Assembly: GCF_008370255.1 (NCBI RefSeq)
Contig: NZ_SEUI01000001.1
Coordinates: forward strand, 479,275 to 543,274
Direction: 5' to 3'
Source: Pseudoalteromonas sp. FUC4
GTDB lineage: Bacteria > Pseudomonadota > Gammaproteobacteria > Enterobacterales > Alteromonadaceae
DNA: 64,000 nucleotides
Part shown: in pieces, positions 15,520 to 24,772 of the stretch
Position numbering within the stretch: the stretch's first letter is position 1
Layout of the letters: each line of letters starts with the position of its first letter
Program-made: the position numbers and the translations under genes
Notes under the pieces: model-generated
Told to the model about the DNA's origin: nothing
What the model saw: the letters and a program-made list of their open reading frames with translations, nothing else
Databases searched by the model: none

Positions 15520-17205
15520 TTAGTTGATTGTATTAGTATGCTTTATTGGTTCGTCGAGTTGATCTTTACCTGGGCGAACATGTTGTGGAAGCATTGCCCA
15601 AGGTTTTGGCTCGCGTCGAATACTATAAAATAGCGTTACACCCATCATTAAAATAAAAATCGAGATAGGAAAACCAATAATAATGGAGGCAAATTTAATT
15701 GCTTGTAATCCGCCTGCATAAATTAATACCCATGAAATCACCGCAATTGCAACTCCCCATAAGACACGTATAGATTTAGGTGGTTCAGTATCGCCTGCGG
15801 CATCAAGTATGCACAGGACTAACGTTCCTGAATCTGCAGAGGTGATAAAGTAAGTTGCGAGCAATATACACGCTAGAATACTGAGTATCGTCCCTAATAA
15901 ACCTTCATCTAAGTTATTAAATAATGTAAACAGTGCGCGCGTGCTGTCTTCTTTTGTGGCCTCAAGGACTGTTCCACCTATAAATACATCTTGCTTAATT
16001 ACTTGCTCTGAATTGCTTACTTGAGCTGCAACGTTATTTTTTTCAAAGGCGTTTCGCTCGTCTTGCTCTATTTTTAATGCACTGCCACCAAACACAGATA
16101 ACCAAATAAATGCAATGGCTGTCGGTGCTATCAGTGCACCGCCTATAAGTTCACGAATTGTGCGACCTTTAGATATACGGGCAATAAACATGCCTACAAA
16201 AGGCGCCCAGGTCATCCACCATGGCCAGTAAAAGCTAGTCCACGAATTTTGCCAATTGGTGTCTTTTTGTGTGTCGGTCCATAATCCCATTTGCACAATA
16301 TTTTGAAGGTAGTTACCAGTGCTTTCGAAAAAAATATTAAAGATGTATCGAGTAGGTCCAATTGCTAAAACAATTAATACTAATAATAGAGAAAGCAGCA
16401 TATTCCATTGCGATAATAAACGAATACCTCGGCCAACCCCTGAAAGCACTGAACCAACAGCGATGGTACATAAAGTAACAATTAAAATAGTTTGTGTTGT
16501 TAGGCTTATATCAATACCAAAAGTTTGTTGTAATCCGGAGTTTATTTGTATAACACCGAGGCTTAAAGTTTGGGCTATACCAAAGGCAGTTACAGCAACG
16601 GTAATGATATCGGCAATATGACCAATTGGGCCGTAAATACGTTCCCCTACGATAGGATATAAAATAGATCTAAAAGTGAATGGTAGGCCTTTACGATAAG
16701 AAAAATAAGAGAGGGCTAGTGCGACAATAACAAAAAGTGACCATGGATGAAGACCCCAGTGATAAAAAGTTAGCTGCATCGACATTGAGGCTGATTCGTC
16801 GGTCAACCCTTCGGTAAATGGATTATCTGCGTAATGCCACATAGGCTCTGCGACTGACCAAAAAACTAAACCTATTCCCATCCCGCCTGAAAACAACATT
16901 GAAATCCAAGCCCAAAAGCTAAATTCGGGCTTGTCGTTGTCGTTTTCGCTTAATCTAATATGGCCATAACGGCTAACCATAAGATAAATCAAAAAGGCGA
17001 CCACGAGCGAAACTAAGCCAATAGAAAACCACTTCATATTATAAAGTAAGAAAGTAGCGAGAGTTTCAAAGTAGTGACCTGCTTTATTAGCGAGTATCAC
17101 AATAAATAAAATAAAGGCGATTAAAATTACTTTGGAAGCAATGGTAACCGTGGGGTTGAGTCCCTTAAAAATTCCGGACTTAGCTCTTATTGTGGAGTGT
17201 GTCAT
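15520..17205 (-). CDS. BCCT-family betaine/carnitine/choline transporter
   Basis: The product is 561 residues from the ATG at 17205, preceded by AGGACA; the frame extends to 17259 without a better start. About twelve transmembrane helices are present. Family signatures are clear: GMGIGLVFWSVAEPMWHY in the substrate-binding helix, a MQLTFYHWGLHPWSLF segment and the Trp-rich WTSFYWPWWMTWAPFVGMFIARISKGRTIRE. It imports a quaternary ammonium compound, probably with Na+ given the BetP-like Gly-Met-Gly-Ile-Gly. It is transcribed divergently from the Rieske operon, so uptake and catabolism share a control region. Sequence does not tell betaine from choline or carnitine. Confidence 0.9.
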   Translation of the reverse strand: MTHSTIRAKSGIFKGLNPTVTIASKVILIAFILFIVILANKAGHYFETLATFLLYNMKWFSIGLVSLVVAFLIYLMVSRYGHIRLSENDNDKPEFSFWAWISMLFSGGMGIGLVFWSVAEPMWHYADNPFTEGLTDESASMSMQLTFYHWGLHPWSLFVIVALALSYFSYRKGLPFTFRSILYPIVGERIYGPIGHIADIITVAVTAFGIAQTLSLGVIQINSGLQQTFGIDISLTTQTILIVTLCTIAVGSVLSGVGRGIRLLSQWNMLLSLLLVLIVLAIGPTRYIFNIFFESTGNYLQNIVQMGLWTDTQKDTNWQNSWTSFYWPWWMTWAPFVGMFIARISKGRTIRELIGGALIAPTAIAFIWLSVFGGSALKIEQDERNAFEKNNVAAQVSNSEQVIKQDVFIGGTVLEATKEDSTRALFTLFNNLDEGLLGTILSILACILLATYFITSADSGTLVLCILDAAGDTEPPKSIRVLWGVAIAVISWVLIYAGGLQAIKFASIIIGFPISIFILMMGVTLFYSIRREPKPWAMLPQHVRPGKDQLDEPIKHTNTIN

Positions 17206-17577
17206 GTGTTGTCCTGTGTATGTGTATTTTTTATTGCTTTTTGTTAAACAGTGTTTCAAAACTAGAAAAATTACTTCCTCATTACAAATTATAAATTCTC
17301 ATCAATCCATGAGCTTTAGTTATACCTGTAATTTAGTGCTATTACTCTAAAGCCTTTTCAGGTGTTAAGTTCAACAATTATGCATGATAAAAACTCATCG
17401 ATAGGTGGCGCAAAAATCGTTTGTTTAGTGCACTGTTGTTAATCAAAATCAAGTCAGTTGATAACAAAATGTAGTTATGGCCTGAGAGTTTAATTTAAAT
17501 AAAAACGCTTAATTTGTTTTTCTTAAATTAAAAGTTAGGACTTATCTTTCATCACACACACCGTTTGGAGAAATAGC
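17206..17577. promoter_or_regulatory. divergent promoter region of transporter and Rieske operon
   Basis: This ~370-bp AT-rich gap lies between the divergent starts at 17205 and 17578. It must hold both promoters and presumably the LysR binding site, but no unambiguous T-N11-A palindrome was picked out. GGAG lies seven bases before the Rieske ATG. Confidence 0.5.
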
Positions 17578-18768
17578 ATGAGCAATGTAAAACAAAAAAT
17601 AATCCCTATTCAGCAGATTGATCGTGTACTTAATCCTATTCATGAGGCCACAGGGATGCCTAATGAGGCTTATACCAATCCAGAGTATTTTAAATTTGAA
17701 CGCGATCAGGTTTTTGGCAGCACATGGGTCTGTGTTGGTTTCGCTTCTGATTTGACAAAAAATGGTTACGTAAAGCCAATTAACTTTATGGATTTACCAC
17801 TTTTACTAATGAAAAACCGCCAAGGCGATGTGCAGGTTTTTCATAATGTATGTAGTCACCGAGGCATGAAGCTGATTCATGAAGAGGGTGAAGTACAAGG
17901 CATGATCCGCTGCCCTTATCATTCTTGGACATACGATCTGGACGGTAACTTAAAGGGGACTCCTCATATTGGTGGTATTGCAAAGCATAAAGACGAGCGC
18001 TTTAAGTGTGAAAATCATGGGTTAAAAGCACTGCGCTCAGCCATTTGGATGGATATGGTTTTTGTTAACTTGTCGGGCGATGCTGCAAGTTTTGAAGAGC
18101 ACATTGCACCGCTTGAAAAACGTTGGGAACAATTTATTGGTAATGACGGTTTAGATTTATTGCGTCGCGTAAATATGAGCGGACACATTGAAATAGAAGT
18201 AAATAGTAACTGGAAACTAACAATAGAAAACTTTTGTGAAGCCTACCACTTACCTTGGATACACCCCGCTTTAAATAGTTACTCTAAGTTAGAAGATCAT
18301 TATAACATTATGTTTAATGAGCATTTCTCTGGTCAGGGTAGCTTAGCGTATAACCTTTCTGATACCGCCGGTACACACTTACCTAAATTCCCTAACTGGC
18401 CTGAGGACAAGTTACGTCAAGCCGAATATATTGCGCTATTTCCTAATGTTTTAATTGGCATTCAAGCCGACCATGCATTTGCGATGATGATTGACCCGGT
18501 AAATACCGATAAAACAGTTGAGCGATTACGCATTTTTTATGTGGGTGACGAGGCAATGAAAGATGAATATGCGGCATGTAGAACGTCGACCGTTGAGTCT
18601 TGGCGCGTGGTATTTAGCGAAGACATTATTGCGGTTGAAGGCATGCAGCAAGGACGTTACTCTCCTGGATTTGGTGGTGGTGCTTTTTCTCCGGAAATGG
18701 ACAAGCCAACTCACTTTTTTCAAACATGGTTAGCAAAACAAGTTAAATCGGCGACGGAGCAAGAGTGA
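17578..18768 (+). CDS. Rieske-type oxygenase, quaternary-amine family
   Basis: This 396-residue alpha subunit has a Rieske [2Fe-2S] site at C92-x-H94 and C112-x2-H115. The mononuclear iron site is E221-A-Y-H224 with H229 (NFCEAYHLPWIHP). Glu replaces the Asp usual in aromatic-ring dioxygenases at the position before the Fe ligands, as in carnitine oxygenase CntA and related enzymes acting on betaines. It probably demethylates or cleaves a quaternary amine imported by the adjacent BCCT carrier. Electrons likely come from the rubredoxin-reductase fusion two genes downstream. It resembles glycine betaine (GbcA) and choline monooxygenases; the substrate is not decided by sequence. Confidence 0.8.
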   Translation: MSNVKQKIIPIQQIDRVLNPIHEATGMPNEAYTNPEYFKFERDQVFGSTWVCVGFASDLTKNGYVKPINFMDLPLLLMKNRQGDVQVFHNVCSHRGMKLIHEEGEVQGMIRCPYHSWTYDLDGNLKGTPHIGGIAKHKDERFKCENHGLKALRSAIWMDMVFVNLSGDAASFEEHIAPLEKRWEQFIGNDGLDLLRRVNMSGHIEIEVNSNWKLTIENFCEAYHLPWIHPALNSYSKLEDHYNIMFNEHFSGQGSLAYNLSDTAGTHLPKFPNWPEDKLRQAEYIALFPNVLIGIQADHAFAMMIDPVNTDKTVERLRIFYVGDEAMKDEYAACRTSTVESWRVVFSEDIIAVEGMQQGRYSPGFGGGAFSPEMDKPTHFFQTWLAKQVKSATEQE

Positions 18769-20192
18769 TGGCACATTACCTTAATTATATAGGCGGTCAA
18801 TGGCTTAATGCTGATACCCATATAGATGTAATTAATCCTGCATCTGGGCAGTTATACGCAACAATTGCTAGTGCGACGATTAACGATGCAGATAAAGCGA
18901 TGGCAGCGGCTAGACAATGCGTTAATAGCGGCGAGTTAAACGATATACGCCCTGCGATGCGCGCACACTGGATGCTCAATGCGGCGCAAGCAATAAGAGA
19001 TATTGCTGATGAAGGGGCGCTCGAGCTATGTCGCGAAAATGGTAAATCTTTGCAAGATGCTAAAGACGAATTTTTAGAATCGGCTCGCTATTTTGAATAC
19101 TACGCAGGTATGGCGGATAAACTCGAAGGTACCTCTATTCCGCTTGGTAAAGACTACATTGATTTTACTCAATATGTGCCTATGGGTGTATCGGTTCAAA
19201 TAGTGCCTTGGAATTTTCCAGTGTCTATTTGTGCACGCTCTTTAGCCCCGGCGCTTGCTGCAGGTAATGCCGTAGTTATTAAATCCCCTGAAATATCACC
19301 AGTAGGCATGGTGTATTTAATTAGGGCACTTGAAAACTGTGGTTTTCCTAAGGGATCAATAAACTTACTTTGCGGAAAAGGCTCAGTTATAGGTAACCAT
19401 TTAGTTGAACACGCTGAAGTAAATCAAATTGTTTTTACGGGTTCAGTGCCTACAGGGCAGCATATTCTTAAAGCATCTGCTGCGAGAGCAACACCTTCAG
19501 TAATGGAATTAGGCGGTAAATCTGCCGCTATTGTTTTACATAATGCTGACTTACAAAACGTTGTAAGTAGTGTACGCAGCGGGATATTTTTTAATGCTGG
19601 ACAAGTTTGCTCTGCTATGTCGCGTTTATTAGTACATAAAAGCCGTTATACAGAAGTGAAAGACGCAGTGGTAAAAATGGCTGAAAGCTTATTGATTGGC
19701 TCTGGCGAAGAGCAAGCTGATTTAACGCCTGTTGTCTCAAAAGCGCAGCAAATCAGTGTTATGGCAATGATCGAGCAAGCTAAAAAAGAAGGCGCAAAAA
19801 TCATCACCGGTGGCTATATACCTGATATGCCTGGCTACTTTGTAGCACCAACCATAATTGAAGCAACGCCAGAAATGACAATAGCGCAAGAAGAAGTATT
19901 TGGCCCTGTACTTGTTGTTATGCCGTTTGATACAGACACTGAAGCTGTTGCTATTGCTAATGGAACCGACTTTGGTTTAGTTGCGGGTGTGTTTGGTGAG
20001 GGCTTAAACCATGTATTTAATGTTGCTCAGCAACTTAGAGGTGGCCAAGTGTTTGTTAATGAATGGTTTGCCGGTGGTATTGAAACCCCTTTTGGTGGTG
20101 TGGGCTTGTCTGGCTTTGGGCGAGAAAAAGGCCAAGAAGCAATTTATAGCTATGTTCAAACCCGCAATATTGCGATTCGTTTGCATCATTAA
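18768..20192 (+). CDS. NAD(P)+-dependent aldehyde dehydrogenase, betaine-aldehyde-dehydrogenase-like
   Basis: The product is 474 residues from the ATG at 18768, which overlaps the Rieske stop (TGATG) with GGAGC upstream. It is a complete aldehyde dehydrogenase: cofactor segment VQIVPWNFPVSICARSLAPALAAGNAVVIKSPE, GSVPTGQHI, general base Glu in VMELGGKSA, nucleophile Cys in FFNAGQVCSAMSRLLV, and the late EEVFGPVLVV. Coupled translation with the oxygenase implies that it oxidises an aldehyde released by or after that enzyme (for example betaine aldehyde, malic semialdehyde or an aminoaldehyde). The exact substrate is open. Confidence 0.85.
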   Translation: MAHYLNYIGGQWLNADTHIDVINPASGQLYATIASATINDADKAMAAARQCVNSGELNDIRPAMRAHWMLNAAQAIRDIADEGALELCRENGKSLQDAKDEFLESARYFEYYAGMADKLEGTSIPLGKDYIDFTQYVPMGVSVQIVPWNFPVSICARSLAPALAAGNAVVIKSPEISPVGMVYLIRALENCGFPKGSINLLCGKGSVIGNHLVEHAEVNQIVFTGSVPTGQHILKASAARATPSVMELGGKSAAIVLHNADLQNVVSSVRSGIFFNAGQVCSAMSRLLVHKSRYTEVKDAVVKMAESLLIGSGEEQADLTPVVSKAQQISVMAMIEQAKKEGAKIITGGYIPDMPGYFVAPTIIEATPEMTIAQEEVFGPVLVVMPFDTDTEAVAIANGTDFGLVAGVFGEGLNHVFNVAQQLRGGQVFVNEWFAGGIETPFGGVGLSGFGREKGQEAIYSYVQTRNIAIRLHH

Positions 20193-20291
20193 AACAATAT
20201 TTCGGCTTGTTACTCGCATTCACTTCTTATTTTTTTATTCAATAAAGTGAATGCAACAGGTGTTTTAAATAAAGTCAGTAGGATGAGAGAT

Positions 20292-21704
20292 ATGAAAAAA
20301 TGGCTCTGTATTATTTGTGGTCTTATTTACGATGAGGCTCAAGGCTGGCCAGCTGATGGCATTTTACCAGGCACTCGTTGGGAAGATGTACCAGAAGATT
20401 GGGTCTGCCCAGATTGTTTAGTAGGTAAAGCTGATTTTGAAATGATGGAGATCACACAAGACGACGTTCAAGTAGCGAGTCATGTGGAGCTAATCGAGCA
20501 GGCTCAACCTATTGCAGCACAAGACCTAAAATCAGACATTACTTTAAAACCGATTGTTATTATTGGCAGTGGGCATAGTGGTTATCAAGTAGCGGCAGCA
20601 CTTCGTAAGCAATCTTCAACGGTCCCTATTACTGTTATTACTGCTGATAACGGCGCGCTTTATAGTAAACCGGCACTATCTAATTCATTTGCATTAGGTA
20701 AAAGTTGTGACGATTTACAAAATGAAAGTGCGTTAGAGTGGGAGCAAAGGCTTAATATTCGTGTCTACCCTCATACTCGAGTAGAAAAGATTGATAGGAA
20801 TAAGCAGACCCTAAATACTAATATTGGCAGCTATGAATATAGCAAGTTAGTACTAGCCACTGGTGCTTCTGCTATTAAAATCCCGATTGCTGGCGATTGT
20901 AGTAATGTATTAAGTATTAATGATTTAACAGACTATCGCTGTTTTAAAAATGAGCTTACAGGAAAAAAACGCATCGCTATTCTAGGTGATGGTTTAATTG
21001 GCTGTGAATTTGCCAACGATTTGAGTGCAAGTGGTTATGACGTGAGTGTAATTGGTTTAGGTAAATGGCCAATTGAGCGCTTAATTCCACAAATATTAGG
21101 AGAGCGTTTAAAGAAATCATTGACCGATATTGGGGTTTCTTGGTTTTTAGAAGACAGTATTTCTCATATTGACGCTGAGCCTGATGGAAGTTCTCAATTA
21201 CATTTACAAAGTGGAAAAGTAATTGAAGCTGATTTAGTTATATCGGCCGTTGGCTTAAAAGCAAATACAGCATTAGCAGAGCAAGCTGGCCTTGAAGTTG
21301 GCCGAGGTATAAAGGTTAACGACTATGGTCAAACAAGTGATGAAACTATTTTTTCATTGGGTGATTGCGCCGAAACAAGTCAAGGCTGGCAGCCATTTAT
21401 AGCGCCAATTAATCAGCTTGTGCCTTCATTGGTTTCTTGTTTATTAGGCGACTTGACCAAAGCTATTTTTACATGTTCACCAGTGATAGTGAAAACTCCA
21501 ATCATGCCTTTATCTATTTATCCTGCGGCAGTAGGGGCACTTGGTGGGTGGCAAATAGAGCAGATTGATGATGGTTTAACTGCTCGGTTTTATTCTGTTG
21601 ATGGTTTATTACTAGGTTTTGCCCTTTTGGGTAAACAAGCTCAGATAAATAGAAGCCACTTACTTGAGCAGCTTAATACAAAACAGCTTACTGTAGCGGA
21701 GTAA
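20292..21704 (+). CDS. rubredoxin-rubredoxin reductase fusion (FAD/NAD(P)H)
   Basis: The product is 470 residues from the ATG at 20292; the AGGATGAGA just before it acts as ribosome-binding site, so earlier in-frame ATGs are unlikely. Residues 1-50 are a rubredoxin with iron ligands C6-x2-C9 and C39-x2-C42 (CIICG and CPDCLVG). The rest is a reductase with an FAD GxGxxG at about 92-97 ([16 protein letters not shown]), an NAD(P) GxG ([14 protein letters not shown]) and a late FSLGDCAE. Such fusions pass electrons from NAD(P)H through FAD to rubredoxin. In this operon it is the obvious donor to the Rieske oxygenase, in place of the ferredoxin reductase used by GbcB/CntB. Confidence 0.85.
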   Translation: MKKWLCIICGLIYDEAQGWPADGILPGTRWEDVPEDWVCPDCLVGKADFEMMEITQDDVQVASHVELIEQAQPIAAQDLKSDITLKPIVIIGSGHSGYQVAAALRKQSSTVPITVITADNGALYSKPALSNSFALGKSCDDLQNESALEWEQRLNIRVYPHTRVEKIDRNKQTLNTNIGSYEYSKLVLATGASAIKIPIAGDCSNVLSINDLTDYRCFKNELTGKKRIAILGDGLIGCEFANDLSASGYDVSVIGLGKWPIERLIPQILGERLKKSLTDIGVSWFLEDSISHIDAEPDGSSQLHLQSGKVIEADLVISAVGLKANTALAEQAGLEVGRGIKVNDYGQTSDETIFSLGDCAETSQGWQPFIAPINQLVPSLVSCLLGDLTKAIFTCSPVIVKTPIMPLSIYPAAVGALGGWQIEQIDDGLTARFYSVDGLLLGFALLGKQAQINRSHLLEQLNTKQLTVAE

Positions 21705-21707
21705 TAA

Positions 21708-23030
21708 ATGATTCATTTACCAAACGATGATGCTACATGTGGTTGGTATCATGCAATAACTAAAACACCAGAAAAACCTAGACTAACAGGTGAACAAACT
21801 GCCGATTACGTTGTACTAGGTGGCGGGTTCGCTGGACTTGCAATGGCTAGGCGACTAGCTTTGCATGCGCCTAATGCACGTATTATACTGATTGATGCGC
21901 AGCGTATTGGGCAAGGAGCATCGGGTCGAAACTCAGGCTTTGTAATTGATCTACCGCATAAATTTTCATTAGAGCATCCAGATCCTGCGCATAAGCAAAA
22001 GCTACTTAAGCTTAATCGCTCAGCGATAGATCAGCTTTCGAGTTTAGTGTCGAAATATAAGATTGATTGCCAATGGTCTGCAGCTGGTAAATATCAAGGT
22101 GCAGTCGGTGAGCGTGGTGAAGCTTACTTAGATCATTTTGAACACTTAATGAAAGATTTAGGTGAGCCTTACCAACATATAAATGGAGATGATCTTTCTA
22201 AAGTATTGGGTACAAACTATTACAGTCGCGCTATTTATACACCTGGTGGTTATTTAGTTCAGCCTGCGGCTTTAGCATGCGGGTTAGGAGATAACCTTCC
22301 TGATAATGTTGAGGTATTAGAAAACTCGCCAATAAATAACTTATCTAAAGAGCATGGGAAGTGGCTACTGCACTCTAAGCATGGTGTAGTTAAAACACCT
22401 AAGTTACTGCTTGGTACTAGTATATTTACGCGAGAGTTTGGCTTTTTAAAAAATCGATTATTACCTGTCATGACTTTTGCTAGTTGGACCAGGCCTTTAA
22501 ACGATGATGAAATGAAAGCGTATACAGGGTTGTTAGATTGGGGCTTAACACCCGCAGATCATGCTGGCACAACGATAAGAATGACAGCAGATCGCCGCAT
22601 ATTAATTCGTAATACTTACAAGCATGTCGATAAATACGGTGCTAGTTCCACTGTAAATGAAAATGTGCGTAAACAGATTCAGGATGATCACCGTAAAGTG
22701 TTTTTAGCACGTTATCCTCAGTTAATTGACGTTCCTTTTACCCATTCGTGGGGAGGTACTTATGCAATTTCTCGTAATTTTACCAACTTTTTTGGCGAAT
22801 TAGATGATGGCGTATATGCCAGTGCATGTGATAACGGTGTAGGCATTGCGTGGGGCACAGTATCAGGAACATTATTAGCAGATTTAGTGATGGGCGAACA
22901 ATCAGAATCCCTCGACGATATTCAACACGTTACAGGTATGCCTAGCCTTAATCCTCCAGAGCCGTTTTTAGGTATTGGTGTTAAAAGCCGAATTAGTTTA
23001 GCTAAATGGTTAAGCCGGAGCGAAATATGA
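21708..23030 (+). CDS. FAD-dependent amine oxidoreductase (DAO/PuuB-like)
   Basis: This 440-residue flavoenzyme of the D-amino-acid-oxidase superfamily has an N-terminal ADP-binding motif (DYVVLGGGFAGLAMARRLA) and the GASGRNSGFV segment characteristic of gamma-glutamylputrescine oxidase-like enzymes. The C-terminal SACDNGVGIAWGTVSGTLLADLV closes the FAD site. It starts three bases after the rubredoxin-reductase stop. In a quaternary-amine pathway it would oxidise a secondary or tertiary amine left after the first oxygenation, giving an aldehyde for the upstream dehydrogenase. The substrate is inferred, not shown. Confidence 0.8.
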   Translation: MIHLPNDDATCGWYHAITKTPEKPRLTGEQTADYVVLGGGFAGLAMARRLALHAPNARIILIDAQRIGQGASGRNSGFVIDLPHKFSLEHPDPAHKQKLLKLNRSAIDQLSSLVSKYKIDCQWSAAGKYQGAVGERGEAYLDHFEHLMKDLGEPYQHINGDDLSKVLGTNYYSRAIYTPGGYLVQPAALACGLGDNLPDNVEVLENSPINNLSKEHGKWLLHSKHGVVKTPKLLLGTSIFTREFGFLKNRLLPVMTFASWTRPLNDDEMKAYTGLLDWGLTPADHAGTTIRMTADRRILIRNTYKHVDKYGASSTVNENVRKQIQDDHRKVFLARYPQLIDVPFTHSWGGTYAISRNFTNFFGELDDGVYASACDNGVGIAWGTVSGTLLADLVMGEQSESLDDIQHVTGMPSLNPPEPFLGIGVKSRISLAKWLSRSEI

Positions 23031-23377
23031 AACAAGTTAAATTAGTAGACAGCAAAAATCTAGATTTTAATGTTAGAGGGGAGACCCTTGGTATGGCTTA
23101 TGTTGCACGTGCTTTAAGCACAGAAATATCACCTCACATTGGAGTGGGTTTTGCTAAGTGGGAAGGGGCGAAAGTTGCTTGGACCGTTTTATACGATGAA
23201 GTTATTTTTGTAATTGAAGGGTGCTTTGAGCTAACTGCAAATGGAGAAACGCATTTGGTTCATCCGGGTCAAATGTTATGGATACCTGAGAATACAGAAT
23301 TGGTATACGGCGGGCATGCGTTATTTGGCTATGTGGTACACCCAGGTAATTGGAAAGAAATACATGGAATAGTTTAA
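23027..23377 (+). CDS. EutQ-like cupin protein
   Basis: The product is 116 residues from the ATG at 23027, overlapping the upstream stop (ATGA) with GGAG before it; the frame extends to 23006 inside the previous gene. It is a single cupin barrel: TVLYDEVIFVIEGCFELTANGETHLVHPGQMLWIPENTELVYGG. The first motif has Glu but lacks the usual HxH pair, as in EutQ-like cupins, so metal catalysis is doubtful. It is the last gene of the operon and may bind or sense an intermediate. Confidence 0.75.
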   Translation: MKQVKLVDSKNLDFNVRGETLGMAYVARALSTEISPHIGVGFAKWEGAKVAWTVLYDEVIFVIEGCFELTANGETHLVHPGQMLWIPENTELVYGGHALFGYVVHPGNWKEIHGIV

Positions 23378-23402
23378 TTTTTAAATCTACACATAGTTCC
23401 TG

Positions 23403-23435
23403 AGCCCTTAGTGCAACCAAACTAAGGGCTTTTTT
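23403..23435 (+). terminator. intrinsic terminator of the quaternary-amine operon
   Basis: AGCCCTTAGT and ACTAAGGGCT form a perfect 10-bp stem followed by TTTTT, 25 bases after the cupin stop. Confidence 0.9.
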
Positions 23436-23489
23436 AGTATATTAGAAGATCTCAATTTTTGTAATTTAGGTAAATTTAAAACCAAATAT

Positions 23490-23618
23490 TAGACTAAAGT
23501 CTATAGGTTAGATTTATTCACTTATTAGGTTTGTTTTTATCGTTTGTGGTAATTGAGCTAACACTCTAAAGTTTAGTTGTCGGCAACAAGTACGACTTAA
23601 TTAATTAGGAATATAATC
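23490..23618 (+). promoter_or_regulatory. conserved leader, copy 3
   Basis: TAGACTAAAGTCTA (23490-23503) is identical to the palindrome of copy 1 and 115 bases before the start. TTAGTTGTCGGCAACAAG is kept, although the middle of the leader has small insertions and deletions. Confidence 0.6.
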
Positions 23619-24026
23619 ATGAAATTTACACTTTTAAAAACCATCGCTCTTGGCTCATTATTAACTTGCTCAGCTGCAATGGCTAATCAAGGTGATTACA
23701 AATTAATGGTTATTGAAGACTCTGTAACTGCAGCACCCGCATTTGAAAAATCATTTAATAGCTGTGCTTTAAATGTTGAATCAAGAAACTACGAAGAAGC
23801 AGAAGCTATTTGTACACAAGCAATTGCATTGCTTAAGCAAAGCCATGGTCCACGTTTAAAAGTACGTGAACTTACATCGTTTGCATTAAGTAACCGTGGT
23901 GTAGCACGTATTAAGGCTCAAAAAGACACTGCTGGTATTTCTGATTTATATGAAGCGGTTCAAATTTCTAAAAACTCACTTGTAACACATAACTTAACTC
24001 GCGCTAAAAAAGAGTTATCTCTTTAG
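23619..24026 (+). CDS. small exported TPR-like protein, copy 3
   Basis: This 135-residue paralogue of the proteins at 8984 and 11955 is more diverged than those two are from each other. The signal peptide ends at SAAMA. The two mature Cys and the FALSNRGVAR and HNLTRAKKELSL segments are kept. It stands 14.6 kb from copy 1, on the other side of the quaternary-amine locus, with its own leader and terminator. The function is unknown; conservation of the whole unit suggests a shared condition of expression. Confidence 0.75.
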   Translation: MKFTLLKTIALGSLLTCSAAMANQGDYKLMVIEDSVTAAPAFEKSFNSCALNVESRNYEEAEAICTQAIALLKQSHGPRLKVRELTSFALSNRGVARIKAQKDTAGISDLYEAVQISKNSLVTHNLTRAKKELSL

Positions 24027-24066
24027 ATTAACTTTATAGCTTGAATTAGCTATAAAGTTTGCGAGT

Positions 24067-24106
24067 AAAAACCCCCACGTTAGGTAAGACTTAGCGTGGG
24101 GTTTTT
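24067..24106 (+). terminator. intrinsic terminator after copy 3
   Basis: AAAAACCCCCACG pairs with CGTGGGGTTTTT after the shared GCGAGTAAAAA flank. The stem bases differ from copies 1 and 2, but position and form are the same. Confidence 0.85.
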
Positions 24107-24428
24107 GTATTTATATACTTTTAAAAAGTCAGTTAGTTACTTTAATATTGTTTACGATAGGCTTTGTTGAATGTGGTAACGGTGATAAAGCGGCCATTGC
24201 AGATTTAATTTTAGCAAAGCCTGCTAACTTAAAACTCAAATTCTAGTTATCTTGTTTACGAATATAACTTATAAATTTGATGAAAAAATACCTCTGATGC
24301 TCAATGTTTTAGCCGGACCTACTCTAATGCTGATATCTTTTATTGCGTAAATTTTGTTATTGTATGGTGCGGCTTAGCTTGTAAAAACAGGCTTTTTAAA
24401 TTATGAAATAAAAGAGTGAGCAGTACTT
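24107..24428 (+). other. intergenic region with a possible gene remnant
   Basis: No intact gene is seen. Bases about 24121-24246 read as an open frame ending in FVECGNGDKAAIADLILAKPANLKLKF, which looks protein-like but has no start or context; it may be the decayed end of an older gene. The rest is AT-rich and should hold the promoter of the YrhK gene. Confidence 0.3.
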
Positions 24429-24695
24429 ATGAATCCCAGTAATCAGTTTATTTTAGATTTAGGGCAAGAGCATATTACCATTCAGCGACGATATGAAGCG
24501 CTGGGAGCGTTTAACGATTTTTTGATTGCTGTGTGGTTTTTAATTGGCAGTTTTTTCTTTTTAAATGACTCATTAATAGAGAGTGGCACATGGCTGTTTA
24601 TAGCGGGCAGTGCTCAATTGCTTATAAAACCTGTTTTGAAATTGATCAGCTTAGTACATGTTAGTCGGGTGTTTCATTCAAATAAAACACCATAA
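24429..24695 (+). CDS. YrhK-like membrane protein
   Basis: This 88-residue protein has a short N-terminal helix (LGQEHITIQRRYEALGAFNDFLIAVWFLIGSFFFL) and a second transmembrane helix (TWLFIAGSAQLLIKPVLKLI). This is the layout of the YrhK domain, a small two-helix membrane module of unknown function found in bacteria, alone or fused to other membrane proteins. It is preceded by GAGTGAG near the start and stands apart from the next gene by 77 bases. Confidence 0.7.
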   Translation: MNPSNQFILDLGQEHITIQRRYEALGAFNDFLIAVWFLIGSFFFLNDSLIESGTWLFIAGSAQLLIKPVLKLISLVHVSRVFHSNKTP

Positions 24696-24772
24696 ATACG
24701 ACTCATGATGAGTTCAGTTATTATGGCTAATAATTTACCAGTATAAGTTATTTAAATATCAAGGATAGAGCA

